Made by a program: the position numbers and the translations under genes. This document shows, in pieces, positions 1 to 6,739 of a DNA stretch of 15,623 nucleotides. This DNA is from an uncultured Eubacteriales bacterium (GTDB lineage Bacteria > Bacillota > Clostridia > Oscillospirales > Acutalibacteraceae). The stretch covers positions 1 through 15,623 of the forward strand of contig CAKSOB010000027.1 of assembly GCA_934476545.1 (NCBI GenBank), in the 5' to 3' direction. Position 1 is the stretch's first letter. The number at the start of each line of letters is the position of its first letter. The notes under the pieces were generated by a model. That model saw only the letters and a list, made by a program, of their open reading frames with translations, was not told where the DNA came from and did no database searches.

Positions 1-164
1 GTCTGCATCATCACAGTCATAAGGTCCTTTTTAATGTGGAACGGCTTCATGATTTTAAAGGGCTGCGTATAAAACTTATCGCTGAGGATTGTCTTGCCAT
101 CTTTGTAGCTGGCAACAGCGTTCAGCTCACAAGTTCTGTAGTATCTGTTAGGTGAAGTCTCCAT
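1..164 (-). CDS. ureD: urease accessory protein UreD (UreH), N-terminal part, cut by window edge
   Basis: Only the first 54 codons are present; the gene runs off the left edge. The reading frame opens METSPNRYYR and continues through KFYTQPFKIMKPF, which resembles the conserved N-terminal region of UreD, where the protein builds its beta scaffold. In the family, UreD binds the urease apoenzyme and, with UreF and UreG, forms the complex that delivers nickel to the active site. The ATG at 162-164 follows an AAGGAGC ribosome site that overlaps the ureG stop codon (178-180), leaving 13 nt between the genes, so the two are probably translationally coupled. It is the last visible gene of the urease operon. 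Identification rests on the short N-terminus plus gene order, which is strong context. Confidence 0.92.
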   Translation of the reverse strand, partial: METSPNRYYRTCELNAVASYKDGKTILSDKFYTQPFKIMKPFHIKKDLMTVMMQ

Positions 165-177
165 ATTTGTTAGCTCC

Positions 178-789
178 TTATTTTACTTCCTCGAAGAGCA
201 CGTCACTCTTGATCCACTCGATCACCTTGTCAACGCCTTCTCTGCCTCTTACGTTTGTGAAGAGGAATGGCTTGTCGCCACGCATTTTCTTGGAGTCACG
301 CTCCATAACTTCGAGGCTAGAGCCAACATACTGTGCGATGTCGATCTTGTTGATAACCAGCAGGTCGGAACGTGTGATGCCAGGGCCACCCTTTCTCGGG
401 ATCTTATCACCTTCGGCAACGTCGATAACGAAGATTGTTGCATCAACCAACTCCGGGCTGAAGGTAGCAGACAAGTTATCTCCGCCGGACTCAATGAACA
501 TCAGCTCAATATCCGGGAACTTTGCGATCAACTCGTCAACAGCCTCCAGGTTCATGGAAGCATCTTCACGGATAGCGGTATGCGGGCAACCACCGGTCTC
601 AACACCCATGATGCGCTCTCTTGGCAGAACGGAGTTCTTGGACAGGAACTCTGCGTCTTCCTGAGTATAGATATCATTGGTGATAACACCAATGCTGTAA
701 TCCTTTGCCATCTCACGAGTGAGTGCTTCGATGAGAGCGGTTTTACCGGAACCAACCGGACCCGCTACGCCAATTTTTTTATAAGCCAT
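178..789 (-). CDS. ureG: urease accessory GTPase UreG
   Basis: UreG is the SIMIBI-class GTPase that hydrolyses GTP to drive nickel insertion into urease, working in the cytoplasm with UreD, UreF and the metallochaperone UreE. The 203-residue protein is full length for the family. Visible motifs are the P-loop GPVGSGKT (10-17), the invariant Cys-Pro-His metal-binding triad (68-70) that holds Ni at the dimer interface, ESGGDN (100-105) and the guanine-specificity motif NKID (147-150). The ATG at 789 follows a GGAGG site at a good distance. The gene lies 24 nt after ureF and 13 nt before ureD. Nothing is missing, so it should be active. Confidence 0.98.
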   Translation of the reverse strand: MAYKKIGVAGPVGSGKTALIEALTREMAKDYSIGVITNDIYTQEDAEFLSKNSVLPRERIMGVETGGCPHTAIREDASMNLEAVDELIAKFPDIELMFIESGGDNLSATFSPELVDATIFVIDVAEGDKIPRKGGPGITRSDLLVINKIDIAQYVGSSLEVMERDSKKMRGDKPFLFTNVRGREGVDKVIEWIKSDVLFEEVK

Positions 790-813
790 GTTATTTTACC
801 TCCAAAACAAATC

Positions 814-1506
814 TTAGGACATATACAGTCTGGAATACAACACTTCATGCTGCATACAACGCACGTCAAAGCCAGGGTTAGAGAGGCAAAGCTGCTTCTC
901 TGTCAGTGTCTCGAGCTTGTCCAGTGCCTTTGTGAAAATCGGATGGCACTGCTTGAGAATTTGCTGGCCCTGCGTTTGGCTCAGAGGAATCGTCTTAACA
1001 CAGCTTACTAACTTACCGGCCGTGTTTGTATAAAGGTAGGATTCCATTGCGCGTCTTTGTTCAATGCCTACTGCTGCACAGAATACACCGTAAGCAGTGG
1101 CATGAGTTGGCTGAGAATTTTCCACCGCTGCCACATACTTGGTGAAGATATCAGAAACATAGTCGCAGTCCATGCTGACAACTGTTTTGATAAATCTGGA
1201 ACCAAGCTTCTGCGCTGCAGAGCGGATTTCCACAGGTGATTTGCTAGCTTCCACGATCTCCTCTAACTCTAGGATCTTATCCAATTTGCCTTCCAGCGCA
1301 TACTCATAAGCCAAGCGAGCTGGGAGCAATTCAGAGTAAAGGAAGCTGTTCATAATGCTGCTTTCCATAAACGCGAGAGCAGACTCAGGATCGTTCACTA
1401 TATTCTTTTGAATATAAGTTTCGAGGCCATATGAGTGAGAGTAACCTCCAATTGGAAACTGAGCATCATTGACCTGCAACAGAATAAAAAGTTGATTTTC
1501 GTTCAT
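814..1506 (-). CDS. ureF: urease accessory protein UreF
   Basis: UreF is the all-helical accessory protein that bridges UreD and UreG and is thought to act as a GTPase-activating checkpoint during urease activation. The 230-residue product carries the family signature FPIGGYSHSYGLE near residues 17-29, its most recognisable block. The rest is helical and moderately conserved, as expected for UreF. The ATG at 1506 follows an AGCGGAGAG ribosome site. Its upstream spacer from ureE contains overlapping inverted repeats that could affect ureF expression (see 1529-1578). It belongs to the operon order ureABCEFGD common in Firmicutes. Confidence 0.97.
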   Translation of the reverse strand: MNENQLFILLQVNDAQFPIGGYSHSYGLETYIQKNIVNDPESALAFMESSIMNSFLYSELLPARLAYEYALEGKLDKILELEEIVEASKSPVEIRSAAQKLGSRFIKTVVSMDCDYVSDIFTKYVAAVENSQPTHATAYGVFCAAVGIEQRRAMESYLYTNTAGKLVSCVKTIPLSQTQGQQILKQCHPIFTKALDKLETLTEKQLCLSNPGFDVRCMQHEVLYSRLYMS

Positions 1507-1528
1507 GTTTTCTCTCCGCTGTTAGATT

Positions 1529-1578
1529 AGCGACAAATAAATACCGCCATCATTTTGTCGCTGAAAAATGATGGCGGT
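1529..1578 (-). promoter_or_regulatory. overlapping inverted repeats in the ureE-ureF spacer (hairpin or H-type pseudoknot)
   Basis: Two perfect inverted repeats interlock here. The larger has 14-bp arms (1543-1556 and 1565-1578) with an 8-nt loop; the smaller has 9-bp arms AGCGACAAA (1529-1537) and TTTGTCGCT (1554-1562). On the ureF-directed transcript the loop of the large hairpin is complementary to the stretch just after it, which is the topology of an H-type pseudoknot, although the two stems share 3 nt. The run after the hairpin in that direction is only ATTTATTTG, so it would be a leaky terminator at best. In the opposite direction five T residues follow. The role is inferred: attenuation, mRNA processing or protection of the 3' end of upstream urease messages. 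Confidence 0.6.
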
Positions 1579-1588
1579 TTTTGGATTA

Positions 1589-2077
1589 TTAGTGCGTATG
1601 TGCGTTAATAGAGGACGATATACTCTTCTTGAAGTTCAGCTTCACTGACTTCAGTTCAACTTTAACGCCTAACTTTTCCATCAGCGCTTTCATAGGCTTA
1701 TTGATGTGCTGTTCCATTTGAGGAACAACGAACTGAAAGTCGCTGTCACCCCAAAAGACAGTCGCATGCTTATTACCGATTTCATACGCTACCTTTGTTG
1801 CCATGTGAACATCATCCACATCAATTACAAAAGCGAGCGTTTCGGGAATATTTACAGCAATGGCAGTATTGCCGTCTACAACCAGAACATCGTCCTGGTT
1901 CAAGCCTTTGGTAAGTATTTCATTACCGAGCTGAACGCCTATATCGCGACCTGCATGAGATTTTTTCTTATGCAAACGCTTGAATGCCTCATGCCATTCA
2001 ATGTCTACATAATCGACCTCAAGGCCAGCGAACTTCTCATCACTCAAGGTTCCGAGAATTTCTTCACATAATAACAT
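1589..2077 (-). CDS. ureE: urease nickel metallochaperone UreE
   Basis: UreE carries nickel and hands it to the UreG-containing activation complex. The 162-residue protein shows the UreE pattern of an N-terminal peptide-binding-like domain followed by the ferredoxin-like metal domain with YEIGNKHATVFW (residues 98-109), whose His104 matches the dimer-interface nickel ligand of the family. The C-terminus ends in AHTH, a minimal His tail compared with the long poly-His tails of some enterobacterial UreE proteins, suggesting fewer stored nickel ions. The ATG at 2077 has an AGGAG site about 8 nt upstream. Unlike other genes of the operon it is separated from ureC by a 225-nt structured spacer. 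Confidence 0.96.
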   Translation of the reverse strand: MLLCEEILGTLSDEKFAGLEVDYVDIEWHEAFKRLHKKKSHAGRDIGVQLGNEILTKGLNQDDVLVVDGNTAIAVNIPETLAFVIDVDDVHMATKVAYEIGNKHATVFWGDSDFQFVVPQMEQHINKPMKALMEKLGVKVELKSVKLNFKKSISSSINAHTH

Positions 2078-2302
2078 TTTGAAAACTCCTAATGTATTGA
2101 TAATGAAGGAAGAGAATTCTTCCCCTACTCATACTGCCACTAGTGGATCCATGACAAGCATAAGCCTGCCAGTTAAGATTCTCCTCGCAAAGCGAGTCGA
2201 ATAACCCCCCATATCCGTTAGTTATAACGCATAACAACAGCTCATGAGACGCTGCTATTTACTTGAAATGAGGTAAATTCACAAAGTGTCCTAAGGTTAA
2301 AA
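2078..2302 (-). other. structured 225-nt spacer between ureC and ureE
   Basis: No convincing gene lies here. In the direction of transcription the spacer contains a stem at 2177-2202 in which 4 bp and 5 bp helices (arms CTCGC and GCGAG, loop TTT) flank opposed GA dinucleotides, able to form tandem sheared G-A pairs. Nearer ureE is a GGAAGA-ATTC-TCTTCC hairpin (2108-2123). A palindrome CCACTAGTGG is at 2137-2146. A 27-codon frame (2129-2212, minus, opening MGGYSTRF) exists but has only a weak GGA upstream, so I do not call it a gene. The spacer may be a regulatory RNA, a processing site or an inserted small repeat element. Confidence 0.5.
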
Positions 2303-4015
2303 TTAGAACAGGTTGTAGATCTGAGTCAGTGGCAGAGCAGTTGCGATTTCGCAAGTTGCAACAACGCCATCAACCTTAACAACATATGTCTCAGGATCAA
2401 CAGTGATCTCTGGAGTTGCATCGTTGAACTTCATGTCAGCCTTACCGATGTCACGGCAGCCCTTAACAGCCTCGAGTCTCTTCTGGAGACCGAGCTTCTC
2501 TTTGATACCGTCAACCAAGGAAGCCTTGGATACGAATGTGATGCAGGTATCATACTTAGCCTTGCCCAGAGCACCGAACATGTGCTTGTAGATCATTGGC
2601 TGTACAGTTGGGATAGAAGCGTTAGCATCACCCATGTTAGCAGCTGTGATCATACCGCCCTTGATAACCATGTTTGGCTTAATGCCGAAGAATGCTGGGT
2701 TCCACAGAACCAGGTCTGCAAACTTACCAACTTCAACGGAACCAACAATGTGGCCGATACCGCAAGCGATAGCTGGGTTGATTGTGTACTTAGAAACATA
2801 TCTCTTTGCACGGAAGTTATCGTTGCCCTCAGCATCTTCTGGGAGCTTGCCGCGCTGCTCTTTCATCTTGTGAGCGCACTGCCATGTACGTGTGATAACC
2901 TCGGAAGGACGACCCATAGCCTGGGAGTCAGAAGACATGATGGAGAATACGCCCATGTCATGCAGAACGTCCTCAGCTGCGATTGTTTCTGGACGAATTC
3001 TGGAGTCTGCGAAAGCAACGTCTTCAGGAATTCTGTTATCCAAGTGGTGGCAAACCATCAGCATGTCAAGGTGCTCATCAATTGTGTTGATGGTGTATGG
3101 CATGGTTGGGTTTGTAGAAGCTGGCAGGATGTTCGGGAAACCAGCAATCTTGATGATGTCAGGTGCGTGACCGCCGCCTGCGCCTTCGGTGTGGAATGTG
3201 TGCATTACACGACCTGCGATAGCATCCAGAGTATCTTCAACACAGCCAGCCTCGTTCAGTGTGTCAGTGTGAACTGCAACCATAACATCATAGTCGTCAG
3301 CAACTGTCAGGCAGGAATCGATAGCTGCAGGTGTGGAACCCCAGTCTTCGTGAATCTTCATGCCGGCAGCACCTGCTACGATCTGCTCAGCCAGAGGGCC
3401 GTATGCAGAGCAGTTGCCCTTACCATACATGAGGATGTTCATTGGGAACTCTTCGGAAGCCTTCAGCATCTCAGAGATGTTCCATGGGCCAGGAGTACAG
3501 GTAGTAGCGTTTGTACCATCTGCAGGGCCTGTACCGCCACCAGCCATTGTGGTGATACCGGAGAACAGAGCTGTGTCAACCTGCTGTGGGCAGATCCAGT
3601 GAATGTGAGTATCGATACCACCAGCGGTAACGATCAGGCCTTCAGCTGCCAGAGCCTCTGTGGAAGCGCCAACAACCATGCCTGGGGTAACGCCATCCAT
3701 GATGTCTGGGTTACCAGCCTTACCAATACCAGCGATCAAACCGTCACGGATACCGATATCTGCCTTGTAGATGCCTGTGTAGTCGAGGATCAGAGCGTTT
3801 GTGATAACGAGATCCAACTCACCGTTTGTGGACAGGTAGTTAACTGCCTGGCCCATACCGTCACGGAGGGTTTTACCGCCACCGAACTTGGACTCTTCGC
3901 CGTATGTTGTGTAATCCTTCTCAACTTCGATAATGAGGTTTGTGTCAGCCAGTCTAACCTTATCACCAACAGTTGGGCCGTACATCATGCTATATTGTGC
4001 TGCTGAAATTTTCAT
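2303..4015 (-). CDS. ureC: urease subunit alpha (catalytic, dinickel)
   Basis: This is the catalytic subunit of urease, hydrolysing urea to ammonia and carbamate, which decomposes to a second ammonia and CO2. At 570 residues it is full length. Every active-site residue is in place at a constant offset of +3 from the Klebsiella enzyme: His137 and His139 (THIHW), the lysine to be carbamylated Lys220 and His222 (KIHEDWG), His249 (VAVHTD), His275, the flap Cys322-His323 (MVCHHL) and Asp363. The ATG at 4015 follows an AGGAGGAAATG-type site. It lies 20 nt after ureB, forming the UreABC structural set. The protein should therefore be an active, nickel-dependent cytoplasmic enzyme giving nitrogen supply or acid resistance. 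Confidence 0.99.
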   Translation of the reverse strand: MKISAAQYSMMYGPTVGDKVRLADTNLIIEVEKDYTTYGEESKFGGGKTLRDGMGQAVNYLSTNGELDLVITNALILDYTGIYKADIGIRDGLIAGIGKAGNPDIMDGVTPGMVVGASTEALAAEGLIVTAGGIDTHIHWICPQQVDTALFSGITTMAGGGTGPADGTNATTCTPGPWNISEMLKASEEFPMNILMYGKGNCSAYGPLAEQIVAGAAGMKIHEDWGSTPAAIDSCLTVADDYDVMVAVHTDTLNEAGCVEDTLDAIAGRVMHTFHTEGAGGGHAPDIIKIAGFPNILPASTNPTMPYTINTIDEHLDMLMVCHHLDNRIPEDVAFADSRIRPETIAAEDVLHDMGVFSIMSSDSQAMGRPSEVITRTWQCAHKMKEQRGKLPEDAEGNDNFRAKRYVSKYTINPAIACGIGHIVGSVEVGKFADLVLWNPAFFGIKPNMVIKGGMITAANMGDANASIPTVQPMIYKHMFGALGKAKYDTCITFVSKASLVDGIKEKLGLQKRLEAVKGCRDIGKADMKFNDATPEITVDPETYVVKVDGVVATCEIATALPLTQIYNLF

Positions 4016-4035
4016 TTCTCATTTCCTCCTTAATC

Positions 4036-4398
4036 TTATTTAATGAAGCCCTTCAGGGTAGCAACCTGAACTGCAGTTGCTTTGTTAGCTTCACTTGTCT
4101 GGCAGTTGCTCAGGTTGTTCAGGCCGTAGGAGCGCTTTGCGCCGCCCAGCTCAACCAGAGTTACTGTCTTTGTTTCGCCTGGCTCAAAACGTACTGCGTT
4201 GCCGGATGGAACGTCCAGACGATAGCCGAAAGCTGCTGCTCTGTCAAAGGAGAGCATTTTATTTGTCTCAAAGAAGTGGAAATGAGAGCCAACCTGTACA
4301 GGTCTGTCACCAGCGTTGGTAACCTCGATCTGAATGGTCTTTTTACCTGCGTTCAACTCAATTTCTCTCTCTTGTGGAAAAACTTGTCCGATAAGCAT
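4036..4398 (-). CDS. ureB: urease subunit beta
   Basis: UreB is one of the two small structural subunits packed around UreC in the urease trimer. The 120-residue protein has the family blocks VGSHFHFFE (37-45), which lies close to the active-site flap, and RLDVPSGNAVRFEPGE. Its separate coding from UreA is the usual bacterial three-gene arrangement, in contrast to the fused UreAB of Helicobacter. The ATG at 4398 follows a GGAGG site; it begins MLIGQVF where many homologues begin with a similar short strand. Spacing to ureC is 20 nt and to ureA 21 nt, so the three structural genes are tightly linked. Confidence 0.98.
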   Translation of the reverse strand: MLIGQVFPQEREIELNAGKKTIQIEVTNAGDRPVQVGSHFHFFETNKMLSFDRAAAFGYRLDVPSGNAVRFEPGETKTVTLVELGGAKRSYGLNNLSNCQTSEANKATAVQVATLKGFIK

Positions 4399-4419
4399 TT
4401 GTGTATCCTCCTTGTTCGA

Positions 4420-4722
4420 TTATTGGATTGGGTTATGAACTGTAACCAGTTTTGTACCGTCCGGGAAGTTGCACTCAACCTGAACCTCGTGGACCATGTC
4501 AGCTACGCCTTCCATAACGTCAGCCTTTGTCAGGTACTTTGTACCGTCTGTCATCAGCTGAGCAACAGTCTTACCAGCTCTAGCCTCTTCATGGAGTTCG
4601 GAGCAGATCAGGCCTACAGACTCAACATAGTTGAGCTTAATGCCCTTTGCCTTTCTCTCCTTAGCCAGATTGCCAATAGCGTGGAGTTGCAGTTTTTCGA
4701 GTTCTCTTGGTGTTAATTTCAT
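4420..4722 (-). CDS. ureA: urease subunit gamma
   Basis: UreA is the smallest structural subunit, 100 residues, exactly the family length. It opens MKLTPRELEKLQLHAIG and contains LICSELHEEARAGKTVAQLM and HEVQVECNFPDGTKLVTVHNPI, all typical. The frame is open for 23 more codons upstream, but an AATAGGAGG ribosome site sits just before the ATG at 4722 and the extra codons do not match UreA, so 4722 is the start. It is the first gene of the operon, about 113 nt downstream of a consensus promoter. Confidence 0.98.
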   Translation of the reverse strand: MKLTPRELEKLQLHAIGNLAKERKAKGIKLNYVESVGLICSELHEEARAGKTVAQLMTDGTKYLTKADVMEGVADMVHEVQVECNFPDGTKLVTVHNPIQ

Positions 4723-4841
4723 TTCTGATAACCTCCTATTTCTGTCGAGAATTTTAAACGAAAACCGTTCCGATTTACTGCAATAAACCAAAAGCGATTT
4801 TTGTTTGCGAAATGTATAGAACTGATTAGAACTACAATTGC

Positions 4842-4870
4842 ATTATACAATAGAAAGCCTGAATTGTCAA
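4842..4870 (-). promoter_or_regulatory. sigma-A promoter of the urease operon
   Basis: On the minus strand there is a perfect TTGACA (4865-4870), a 17-bp spacer and a perfect TATAAT (4842-4847). Transcription would start near 4835, leaving a leader of about 113 nt before ureA. A full-consensus promoter suggests strong expression unless repressed. Confidence 0.88.
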
Positions 4871-4920
4871 TGAGATTCCAGTAAAAAAGATGAAAAAACG
4901 TGGTGTTTTTACGCATTTAT

Positions 4921-4942
4921 TTTAGTGTGATAAAACACTAAA
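4921..4942. promoter_or_regulatory. inverted repeat upstream of the urease promoter, candidate regulator site
   Basis: TTTAGTGT (4921-4928) and ACACTAAA (4935-4942) are perfect 8-bp arms separated by 6 bp. It lies about 50 bp upstream of the -35 box, a position suited to an activator or an upstream repressor site. It does not fit the GlnR/TnrA box TGTNA-N7-TNACA, and I cannot name the regulator. It has no T-run making it a good terminator. Confidence 0.4.
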
Positions 4943-5054
4943 GTCAGGTTGCCCAATATAAAAAATGCCAGTTTGTGCATATGCCCCAATTGACACTTTT
5001 TTAATGACCGAAAATAAATTTTACCCTTAATTCCTATTGATTTTATAGTAATAT

Positions 5055-5101
5055 GGAAAACGGGGTTCTTTCCTTTTCCTGTCGGAATCGGAAGCCCCCC
5101 G
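5055..5101 (-). terminator. weak terminator after the P-loop ATPase gene
   Basis: On the minus strand, CGGGG and CCCCG arms (5097-5101, 5061-5065) with an inner TTCC/GGAA helix are followed by TTTT. The internal loop and the short U-run make it weak, so some readthrough to the urease region is possible. Confidence 0.4.
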
Positions 5102-5112
5102 CCAACTGTCCA

Positions 5113-6129
5113 TTATGCTTTATAAAACAATTTTTTCTCTATTTTATCCAATACCCCGGCAAATTTTTCTCGATTGACACTGCTTTCTAACAAAGATTCT
5201 CGCTCTAACCGAATCTGATTTGCTCCGCCGATTTCCAGTCTGGCTTCTTCCATTTTTGCTTTATACTTTAATTGAAAGACCGTTAACCGCTCGCTGTACT
5301 TCTCGTCTGTGCCGGGTTTGACCGACAATTTATAAAAATCCAACACCTCATCGCTGTCCCGCTCCGGGAAGTATTCGTGAGGTGCTGTGCTGTCAAACAA
5401 GCAGAAATTCAACTCCCGTACCGCCACCATGTCAATGCTGCCGGGGTCAAAGGCGCAGTGGTACACCTCCACATCAAAGCCGTTCACCACTGCCCGCTCT
5501 GCCACCTTCTTTAAAAAGGTAGACTTGCCCGTTCCCGGACGACCTTTAATGAAATACCGCTTGCCGATTCCCTCCGTTAAATTTGGAATATGGTCTTTGG
5601 CGCCATCCTCGGTTGCCGCCCCAAAAAAGCGATGCACCGCACTGCCTTTTCGATTCCTTGTATGTCCGCCCAACAGTTCCGCAATCACCTCTACGGTAAA
5701 TTGATTGAGCGCAGCGTAATTGGTATTGTCAATATAAAGTTTTTCCCAGTCATCGTGAATTTCCTTTGCCTCTGCAAAATAACGATGGGCACGAATCAGA
5801 TGATGCTTTGTTTGCGCTACCGCTTCATCATCCAATAATTTTTGCACAGAATATCCATAATCAATATAAGCAGGAATATTCAAAAATCCCGTTCGGAATT
5901 GGGGCAGAATGATTCCCTCCACCGTATTATCCAAACAGTTGTGAATCACCTCTGTGCGGTACTCCCCTTCCCTCGCCAAATACAAAATCCGGTCACAAAC
6001 CTCTTTTAATAGGTTCGCCGGATAATCCTCCAGCTTTACCGTTAATTGCAGCGGACTGAAATTAGATTTGAAAAAGCTGAAAAATCCATCACAGCTATTG
6101 GTATTTACAAAATAATGCAGTTCGTTCAA
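5113..6129 (-). CDS. P-loop ATPase of the PRK06851 type, N-terminal half degenerate
   Basis: The function is unknown. The 338-residue protein has an intact Walker A GRPGTGKST (196-204) followed by HCAFDPGSID (224-233) and FDSTAPHEY (245-253), blocks I recognise from a Firmicutes ATPase family that normally has two such domains in tandem. The N-terminal half echoes the same layout (NTNSCDGFFSFF, then a helix like the one after a P-loop, then IHNCLDNTVEGIILPQ at 62-77) but has no GxxGxGK, so it seems to be a dead duplicate. The start is TTG at 6129, supported by AAGGGGG upstream and no in-frame ATG nearby. It is probably a single-gene unit between terminators. A urease link is only positional. 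The family assignment is from memory. Confidence 0.75.
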   Translation of the reverse strand: MNELHYFVNTNSCDGFFSFFKSNFSPLQLTVKLEDYPANLLKEVCDRILYLAREGEYRTEVIHNCLDNTVEGIILPQFRTGFLNIPAYIDYGYSVQKLLDDEAVAQTKHHLIRAHRYFAEAKEIHDDWEKLYIDNTNYAALNQFTVEVIAELLGGHTRNRKGSAVHRFFGAATEDGAKDHIPNLTEGIGKRYFIKGRPGTGKSTFLKKVAERAVVNGFDVEVYHCAFDPGSIDMVAVRELNFCLFDSTAPHEYFPERDSDEVLDFYKLSVKPGTDEKYSERLTVFQLKYKAKMEEARLEIGGANQIRLERESLLESSVNREKFAGVLDKIEKKLFYKA

Positions 6130-6173
6130 TGTTGTTCCCCCTTGCGTTTATTGTTCTATGTATATGCAACGGA

Positions 6174-6193
6174 AGAACGGTGAGAACCGCTCT
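6174..6193. other. hairpin in the leader of the P-loop ATPase gene
   Basis: AGAACGGT (6174-6181) and ACCGCTCT (6186-6193) can pair over 8 bp with one G-T wobble around a 4-nt loop. No T-run follows on either strand, so it is not a terminator. It lies about 45 nt before the TTG start. No clear promoter for the gene was found in this gap. Confidence 0.35.
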
Positions 6194-6211
6194 GAGAAGA
6201 AAGGCTGTCTG

Positions 6212-6244
6212 AAATAAGAAAAAGCGCCCCAACAGGAACGCTTT
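6212..6244 (-). terminator. rho-independent terminator of leuC-leuD-bcp
   Basis: A 10-bp stem (6221-6230 with 6235-6244, two G-T wobbles) with a 4-nt loop is followed on the minus strand by a T-rich run. It lies 21 nt after the bcp stop. Confidence 0.8.
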
Positions 6245-6265
6245 CTCTCTGTTTCTATAGATAGG

Positions 6266-6721
6266 TTATCCCAAAAACGCCAAAACATTCAAGGAATCGG
6301 CATCCGGCTTCACCTTTTCGGCGGAATATACAATCATGCCGTTTTCGTCAATCACGCAGGTAGAGCGCACAACACCCATGGATACCTTGCCGCACATTTT
6401 CTTTTCGTGCCAAACATCATAAGCCTGAATGGCTTGCAGCTCCGGGTCAGACAACAACAGGAACGGCAGGTCATTCTTTGCTGCAAAGTTGGTATGGGCT
6501 TTTATGCTGTCTTTGCTGATGCCGATAACCACAACACCCTTCTCTCGGAACTGACCGAAGTTGTCCCGATAGGAACACGCTTGCTTGGTGCAGCCGGGAG
6601 TGCTGTCTTTCGGATAGAAATACAACACCACCTTCTTGCCTGCAAAATCCGACAATGAAACTTCGTTGCCGTCTTTATCCTTTAATGTAAAATCCGGTGC
6701 CTTTGTGCCAACTGGTAACAT
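6266..6721 (-). CDS. bcp: thioredoxin-dependent thiol peroxidase (BCP/PrxQ-type peroxiredoxin)
   Basis: This enzyme reduces H2O2 and organic hydroperoxides using thioredoxin. The 151-residue protein shows the peroxiredoxin fold blocks: APDFTLKDKDGNEVSLSDF at the N-terminus, then YFYPKDSTPGCTKQAC with peroxidatic Cys44 and a resolving Cys49 five residues on, the pattern of the PrxQ/BCP class. Later VSMGVVRSTCVIDENG is also typical. The ATG at 6721 follows GGGGGAG. It lies only 18 nt after leuD and before a terminator, so it is the third gene of the leuCD transcript, an arrangement that could protect the oxygen-labile cluster of LeuC (inference). Confidence 0.96.
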   Translation of the reverse strand: MLPVGTKAPDFTLKDKDGNEVSLSDFAGKKVVLYFYPKDSTPGCTKQACSYRDNFGQFREKGVVVIGISKDSIKAHTNFAAKNDLPFLLLSDPELQAIQAYDVWHEKKMCGKVSMGVVRSTCVIDENGMIVYSAEKVKPDADSLNVLAFLG

Positions 6722-6739
6722 GGTTGTTCTCCCCCTTTT

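Larger units (their letters stand above)
4723..5112. other. 390-nt intergenic region holding the urease control elements
   Basis: This gap between the P-loop ATPase gene and ureA is AT-rich and holds the urease promoter, the 4921-4942 dyad, a small A/T hairpin (about 4895-4911, arms AAAAAC/GTTTTT) and a weak terminator next to the upstream gene. No open frame in it has a credible ribosome site. Confidence 0.6.

Noticed and set aside
2137..2152. ACTAGTGGATCC, which resembles a cloning-vector polylinker (SpeI-BamHI), with a GAATTC at 2114-2119 nearby
   Set aside because: The match is only 12 bp, flanking sequence is not vector-like, and part of it is a natural palindrome. Contamination is not supported.
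2078..2302. A Ni/Co (czcD-type) riboswitch before ureE
   Set aside because: I could not find the conserved sequence blocks I would expect; a covariance-model search would settle it.
2582..4006. A 474-codon open frame opposite ureC
   Set aside because: It is in register with ureC codons, the product resembles no family, and ureC is certain.
4723..4791. An upstream extension of ureA by 23 codons
   Set aside because: The strong ribosome site lies immediately before the ATG at 4722 and known UreA proteins are 100 residues long.
4990..5018. Plus-strand TTGACA with AATAAA 17 bp downstream, a possible promoter
   Set aside because: The -10 is poor and it would only transcribe antisense into the P-loop ATPase gene.
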